Shown: positions 58,745 through 64,000 of the stretch, in pieces
Numbering within the stretch: position 1 is the first letter of the stretch
Layout: the number at the start of each line of letters is the position of its first letter
Source: Norana najaformis
Taxonomy: Eukaryota; Annelida; Clitellata; Crassiclitellata; Hormogastridae
Reading direction: 5' to 3'
Assembly: GCA_964023275.1 (NCBI GenBank)
Contig: OZ029916.1
Coordinates: forward strand, 36,643,727-36,707,726
DNA length: 64,000 bases
Program-made: the position numbers and the translations under genes
Notes under the pieces: model-generated
The model's database searches: none
What the model was told of the DNA's origin: nothing
Seen by the model: the letters and a program-made list of their open reading frames with translations, nothing else

Positions 58745-60095
58745 ATTAATACACACGTACGTATGTACATTAGGCTTACGTTTGCCTCAGCTATTAGAGC
58801 TCTGTCTCCCAGTTTTGCTCGCATACGAATCCAAAGCGGAGCTTCTCGTAAATTGATTCTATACCATCACCGTGGACCTAACCCCGTTCGTGCCTTGTCT
58901 CACCATCAGGGAACAAGCTTATTCGTTTACGATCGTTGGGGGAGTGTAGAAGCGCCGAGGGTTTACGCCCTGGCTCCACATAAATAACAAGGCTTCATTG
59001 CTTTGCAATGCGTTCGCGGCTGTCAAGTTGCGCTCACGTTCAAGTTCATATTCTGAAGCAGTCGCGTTCCGTTTGCGGAACGAGCTCAATATGAAGATGC
59101 AGGAATACGGTTGTAAAGGCGTTCTTTATGGCGGGGCATGTGTCGAAGGCCCTGCAGCGGTCCATGCATGCAACTGCAGGCTCAGAGGCTCGATCGGTGC
59201 TCCGAGCCATAGCTGTTCAGTTCAAACACTCTAAATAGTCGTTAAGCATGTCTGGATTTAATGTTTAAACGCCAGAGGAGCCAGTAGACACTTACGCTAT
59301 CTGGGAATTTCTCTTGAACAGGCACCATACAAATGTGCCATTTCAATTACAGATTACAATTACAATTCTAAAAACTAATTATCTGGAGACATCATACACT
59401 AATCTAGCCTGAGACCTTATATAGCGCTACTGTATAAGGGCAAAACACCGATAGTCGCTGTAAAGTACAATCGGCGAGCGTGCCAACACCCAGACACTAC
59501 AGTAAGTAGGAAGCAAGGACGCTGGCAAAGTATTGCCTGAAAATAATGTTCAAATGCCGATGTAACCAGTAATAAATTACATTCTGAAATGTAATATCTG
59601 GAGACTTCAGGCACTGATGCAAGCAGTAAGCAAGTATGCACTTTCTAAAGTATGCCTGGAAATGCACTAGCAGACACTCTTTAAAAAGTATGTCTCAACA
59701 GACCAGACACTAATTTAACCTCAAACAACAATTTTCTGATAATAAATCACATTCACTGCTAGCGTCACTCAACTATGTTCTGTACGACCCGCAGTGGCGC
59801 CAAATGAACACAAGAAAACAAAAAAGTAAATCTCATCTTGCAAGCTATGGTCACACGTGTATCTGTTGCTACCAGACATTATCTTTGAGCGTGGACCCTG
59901 ACGTCGATGTTATGCGAAGGGTATCGACGGGCTCAGCTTCAGAGGATGGCTGCCAGGGGGAGGATGGGTGTGGTTGATGAGGAAAGGGGTTTAGGGGTGG
60001 GGAAGGGGTAGGGTCGCCGCTTTAGACTTCACCAATGAATTGAGACAATCGATGGCGACACAACATTGTCTCTTTGGAACGGAAGATGCTGAACA
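58745..60095. other. Non-coding stretch
   Basis: Two open frames at 58763-59234 show no domain. Nothing else recognised. Confidence 0.3.
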
Positions 60096-60099
60096 AGAT

Positions 60100-61190
60100 C
60101 TCGAATCACAAATAGAAAGAGGAGGTGGAATATGAGGAGAAGAGAGGAGGAGGAGGAGGAGGAGGAGGAGGAGGAATAGAGCGAGGATGAAGAGGCAGGA
60201 AGAGAAGGAGAAGTACAGTGAAAGAAATAAGAGGAGGGCAGATAGGAAAAGGAGGAAGAGGATGAAAAGCAGGATGAAAATGAAGAAACTTGAGGAGGAC
60301 AGGAAAAGCAGGAAGGGGACGAGGAAGAATAGGAAGAGAAGGAAGAGGATGATGACGATGAAGAGACAGAAGGAGGAAAGAAAGGATAAGGACGAGAAAG
60401 AATATGAAGAGGACGAAGACGAGGAGGAGGAATAGAAGAAAGAGGAAAGGAATAGGAGGAGAATAAGGAGGCATGAGAAGGAGAAATAGGAGGATGAGGA
60501 TAAAAAGGCAGAGGATGGAGAAGAAGGAGGTGAAAGAAGAGAACAGATAGGAGAGAAATGAGTTGATGGAGAATGAAATAGAGAATAAAGATTCACGAGA
60601 AGATGGAGAAGGAGGATGAAGAGGGCAAGGGTGAAGAGAAAGACGAGACTGGAGGAGGAGGACGAGGACGAGGAGGAGGAGAGAAGGCGGACAAATACGA
60701 TTACAGTGTGCTCTTTGGGTTCAGTTAACGGACACGAAAGTAAGGCTGATAAAGAAGAAAATGATGAAGATGGATGAGGAAGAGGATAATGAGGAGGACG
60801 AAGAAATATAGCAAAAGGAAGAAGAGAAGAAGACGCGCAGGAAGAGGAGAAAGATGATGAGAACAATGAAGAAGAGAAAATGTAGAGAACGAAAATGAAG
60901 AGAAAAAGGAGAGGAAGGAAAATAGAAAATGAGGCCAGGAAAGGACAGAACGAAGAGGATGAAGAAAAGAAAAAGATAGAAAAGAAGACGAAAGAACTAA
61001 GAGAAGGAATAAGATGAGCAGGAGGAAGAGGAAGAGGCAGAGAAGGAAGGAGAGGAGGAAAAGAATCTGAAATTGCAGTGACGACAAGACAGACGAAACA
61101 GAGACAGAAGAGGAGAAATAGAGAGACGAAGAATAAGAAATGGAGGAAACGGATGAAGTGAAGGCTACAAACAAGGAGAGTACATATATA
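60100..61190. repeat. 1.1-kb polypurine/polypyrimidine tract
   Basis: The plus strand is almost entirely A/G with gaggag, gaagag and gaaagg motifs, including (GGA)n at 60148-60175. Triplex (H-DNA) potential. The 400-codon Ser/Leu/Phe frame on the minus strand is low complexity, not a gene. Confidence 0.9.
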
Positions 61191-61280
61191 CAAATGGATG
61201 GAGAAGAAGTCGTTTGTAAAGGAGGAGCCTTTGGTAAGAATCGATCTGTCAAGCGCAGCAACTGACCGGACTGGTCGACA

Positions 61281-61402
61281 GCAGCAGCAGCAGCAGCAGC
61301 AACGGTGCCATCAGCATCGATGTGCAATCGGTCTGCTCGCAGTGGATGAGAGGACTTTGCGTGCATTGGCCTACAGCAGCACCAGCAGCAGCAGCAGCAG
61401 CA
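61281..61402. repeat. Two short (CAG)n tracts
   Basis: cagcagcag runs at about 61281-61302 and 61376-61404, separated by about 75 bases. No coding context was established. Confidence 0.8.
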
Positions 61403-61949
61403 ACCACAGACTCGGAGCATCATCCACCCTCTTATAAACACATATACATATACATATATGCATATACACTTACATATATTAGAACACCACAGCTGGCCAC
61501 CAATGACCATATACACATCTATGGAGCAAGCTACACGTTGCGCGCAGGTTACTGTATGTGGCCGGTGATTGCGAGGCCCCGGACACCACACCACACACAC
61601 ACGCACACATTCACACAAACCTCGGGTATACATTTATGCTCAGCGACTTATACAACGGACGACTTAAACAGCTGGCATAATGATTACGACGACTGTGCCT
61701 CAGAGGATTTTTCGAGGCAGGATGAAGGAAGACAGCGCTGGGTGCAGCGTCAAGTCATCTCCATTCCTACGATGATGTGTGACAAATTGCGACGATATCA
61801 TTAGAACTGTTGTCGCTAAACGCCATCTTCATCTGCCGTAGTATCGTTATTCGCCAGAGCGCTGTAAGCTTGGTGCGCTAGTAAGATGGTCACTGATCCG
61901 ACAGAGCGACAAGTCACACATTAGCCAAGTATGTATGATCATAGTTTAC

Positions 61950-61950
<1 letters not shown>

Positions 61951-62010
<60 letters not shown>
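61951..62010. repeat. (TA)n microsatellite, 30 units
   Basis: Uninterrupted run of 60 bases. Confidence 0.97.
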
Positions 62011-62011
<1 letters not shown>

Positions 62012-62228
62012 CAGCTATGAATAATGTTATTTTGGTCGTTGTCGTTGTTGGTTTGATGTTGCGTAAGAGCATCAGAGATCGTGCAACGTCAGGATCATGT
62101 TTCTGAAGACTAACTAAACCGACTGAAGACTTCTTAGCTGAAACAATCTACTATACGTATATACTCATAATCTCTTTTTTATTATACATGCATATATATA
62201 TAATTTAAAAATGTTGAAATAAGAAACG

Positions 62229-62375
62229 CAACCCATTGCAACAGCTCCTCTTTTTCCTTCTCTGTCTGGTCTTCTGGCAACCGGATTTTGTTCTTCGTGC
62301 AGTATCTCTGTCTTAGATCCTTGTATACAACGGGATGGCTGCTCTGGTTTGGCTTCAGTGAGCTTCTGTCTTATT
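62229..62375 (+). mobile_element. LINE 3' UTR fragment (family B)
   Basis: acccattgcaacagctcctc, ttctggcaaccggattttgt, cgggatggctgctctggttt and cttcagtgagcttctg match 58.07-58.25 kb. Confidence 0.7.
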
Positions 62376-62379
62376 TAGA

Positions 62380-63090
62380 TAGGGTCACATTGGATTAGAA
62401 TGGTTCAGATTAGGCTAGAGACCAGATTAGACTAGACAAGAATAGCGTAGAATGGAATAGATTAATTAGAGTTAGAATAGATAAGATTGAATTATTGAAT
62501 TAGATTAGAATCTTTCTATATGACCGTGATCTTACCGTCAGAAGGTTTACTTAACTCGAACAATAACATAGAGAAAATGAGGTTCATTGTCTAATTTTTA
62601 ACGGGTTGGCCTTTCACCTCTGCATTCGGAGTTCGAATCCCGTGGTGAATCATGCAACATTGACAGTCCGCTGTATAGACATCTAGCCAACAGTCTGTCC
62701 ATTTTGTCAGGACAAAATCGTCGCATTTGCGCTTCAGTCAAAAGACCATTCAACTGAGCGCATCAGAAGATAGTTCTTGACAGAGTCGTGAAATGAAAGA
62801 GTGAATATATTATTTATTAGTATCATTTTTTCCTGAATTTCATAACGCGGAAATGCGAACGATTACCGTGCCTTATCGTGCCACAACTTACCATATCTTT
62901 CTTACCTTCCCTGTACCATAGCTTACCTTATTGTATTTTACCTTATCTTCTCGTGACCATACCATAATTAACCTTATTTTACTTTGTTATATCGTACTTG
63001 ACCTTAACTGATCTTATTCTACATTATCTAACTTTACATTACCTTCAATCACATTACCTTACATGGAAATAGTTGTGTTTTATGTATTCC
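62380..63090. repeat. Degenerate short-period repeats
   Basis: gattaga/gaatag-type repeats at 62385-62515 and (CCTTA)-type repeats at 62870-63065. A tRNA-like B box (gagttcgaatccc) lies at about 62630. No gene. Confidence 0.5.
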
Positions 63091-63118
63091 AGTGGCATCC
63101 TGAGTTCATCCGGGGGTC

Positions 63119-64000
63119 ATGGGTTCGCGAGGACACATCCCCCGTCCACTGAAGGACGTGTACATCGCAACCCCAGACGCTTCAAGAGCTTCGTCCTTCT
63201 CTCGGTCCTCTTCAGGAGTAGGAGGTCTACCGCCGGCGACTGTTCCGCCCAAGAGCAAGGCTCGTTCGAAGAAACGGAAACCACAGAAGACGCAACAGCT
63301 GAACATCACCCTTTCAACATCCTTCCTCGACCGACGTCTGCCGTCCTCTCCAAAGTGGCTGCCAGGCGAGAGGGCGCTGCTGCTCCAGCCGGCGGCCGAG
63401 AACGCCTCAACACCTGGGGGCCTGGCCCACGGCGAGCATTCGGCCGCGGGGCTCCTTCTGCTGTCCGAAGAGGTGGCCACCGTGAGCGCAGCCGTCGCCA
63501 GTGTCTGCGCTTTTTGGATCCTTCTCGGCACGGCACTCTGCTTTGTACTGCGCATGCGCCGGCGCAAGCGCAGACGACAGCGTCGACGCTCGCGTGCGGA
63601 CGCCGCGCAGACGGCCATGTTGGACGAGATGATACGCGCTGAGCTCGCTAGGGGGCGAGCGAGGCTGCAGTGTGAGGGGGTGGAGTGTTGCGCCCCGACT
63701 TACGCGAACATTCCCAGACATCTCATAGAGTCCACGAATGCCTTCGATGCCATCGACTCGGAGAATCTCTACTGTAGCATACCGGCTACGATGCACTCCA
63801 AAGACGGGCAAGGAGGGTCGAATCTCAACGGTCAGACGGTCATTGCCGATGTCTGTCGCAGCTACGACCGCAGGCTTCGTCCCACGGGAAGCGGTTCGCG
63901 AAACATCGGCACCAGAGTGGCGGAAACGGCCTTCGACGCGAAGACTTGCAACGGACGCCTCGACCATTCGAGAAGAGAAGCCGGAAGAGACACGATAATC
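63119..64000 (+). CDS. Unrecognised single-pass membrane protein, 3' end beyond window
   Basis: Open for 294 codons from the ATG at 63119 to the window edge with no stop. It follows a splice acceptor (ttttatgtattccag, exon start 63093) and an in-frame TGA at 63101, so translation begins in this exon. The N-terminal 130 residues are Ser/Pro/Arg-rich with NIT and NAS sequons. One membrane segment follows (VSAAVASVCAFWILLGTALC, then FVL, about residues 122-144), then a very basic stop-transfer RMRRRKRRRQRRR. The rest is polar, with MLDEMIRAELARGRARLQCE and tyrosines in CAPTYANIP and ENLYCSIP. The basic flank predicts N-outside without a signal peptide. No family recognised. Other frames here are GC-rich shadows. 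Confidence 0.65.
   Translation, partial: MGSRGHIPRPLKDVYIATPDASRASSFSRSSSGVGGLPPATVPPKSKARSKKRKPQKTQQLNITLSTSFLDRRLPSSPKWLPGERALLLQPAAENASTPGGLAHGEHSAAGLLLLSEEVATVSAAVASVCAFWILLGTALCFVLRMRRRKRRRQRRRSRADAAQTAMLDEMIRAELARGRARLQCEGVECCAPTYANIPRHLIESTNAFDAIDSENLYCSIPATMHSKDGQGGSNLNGQTVIADVCRSYDRRLRPTGSGSRNIGTRVAETAFDAKTCNGRLDHSRREAGRDTII

Noticed and set aside
59991-61193. 400-codon minus-strand frame rich in Ser, Leu and Phe
   Set aside because: It is the translation of the polypyrimidine strand of a low-complexity tract; no domain, and neighbouring frames look the same.
61322-61804. 160-codon plus-strand frame
   Set aside because: Built from (CAG)n, (TA/CA)n and (AC)n tracts; no domain and no splice support.
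63073-63642. 189-codon plus frame and the minus frames over 63.1-63.97 kb
   Set aside because: They end inside the region, while the frame from 63119 stays open to the edge, has a membrane segment and follows a splice acceptor.

Overview
This is animal nuclear DNA: AT-rich, with split genes, GT/AG introns, many microsatellites and several families of retroelements. An innexin (gap-junction protein of protostomes and other non-vertebrates), a tRNA-derived SINE, CR1/L2-like LINE fragments and abundant (CAGG)n, (ACAT)n and (TA)n arrays together suggest a lophotrochozoan, most likely a mollusc. The species cannot be fixed from the sequence alone.

Layout. 0.3-10.75 kb (minus): eleven phase-matched exons of an L1CAM/neuroglian-family adhesion protein. 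They encode Ig domains 1-4, one further Ig domain, a transmembrane segment and an ankyrin-binding tail ending in a FIGDY motif. No fibronectin III exon lies between the last Ig domain and the membrane segment; the signal-peptide exon was not found. 10.8-22.2 kb: non-coding, with LINE and SINE remnants, a 66-bp perfect palindrome and a possible MITE. 22.2-23.95 kb (minus): a complete two-exon innexin of 409 residues. 24-28.17 kb: non-coding. 28.17-35.38 kb (plus): an apparently intact, young Ty3/Gypsy-type LTR retrotransposon with 535-bp LTRs and a 4-bp target duplication. It has a fused gag-pol frame, an extra zinc-finger/acidic ORF after pol, and LTRs carrying ten tandem 19-bp repeats, each with a perfect octamer (ATGCAAAT), directly against the TATA box. 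35.4-39.4 kb: LINE fragment and two (CAGG)n arrays. 39.4-40.43 kb (minus): a single-exon iodothyronine deiodinase whose in-frame TGA sits at the selenocysteine position. 40.4-52.4 kb: repeats and non-coding DNA, including a GC-rich tandem array at 45.8-46.7 kb. 52.47-55.97 kb (minus): five exons of a small type II membrane, coiled-coil protein resembling the GOLM1/CASC4 group. 56-63.1 kb: LINE copies, microsatellites and a 1.1-kb polypurine tract. 63.1-64.0 kb (plus): start of an unrecognised membrane protein whose frame runs off the window.

The host genes are unrelated neighbours (cell adhesion, gap junction, thyroid-hormone-type deiodination, Golgi). The most unusual items are the FN3-less L1CAM-like gene, the selenocysteine deiodinase, and the Gypsy element that pairs an octamer-array promoter with an extra putative DNA-binding, acidic protein.
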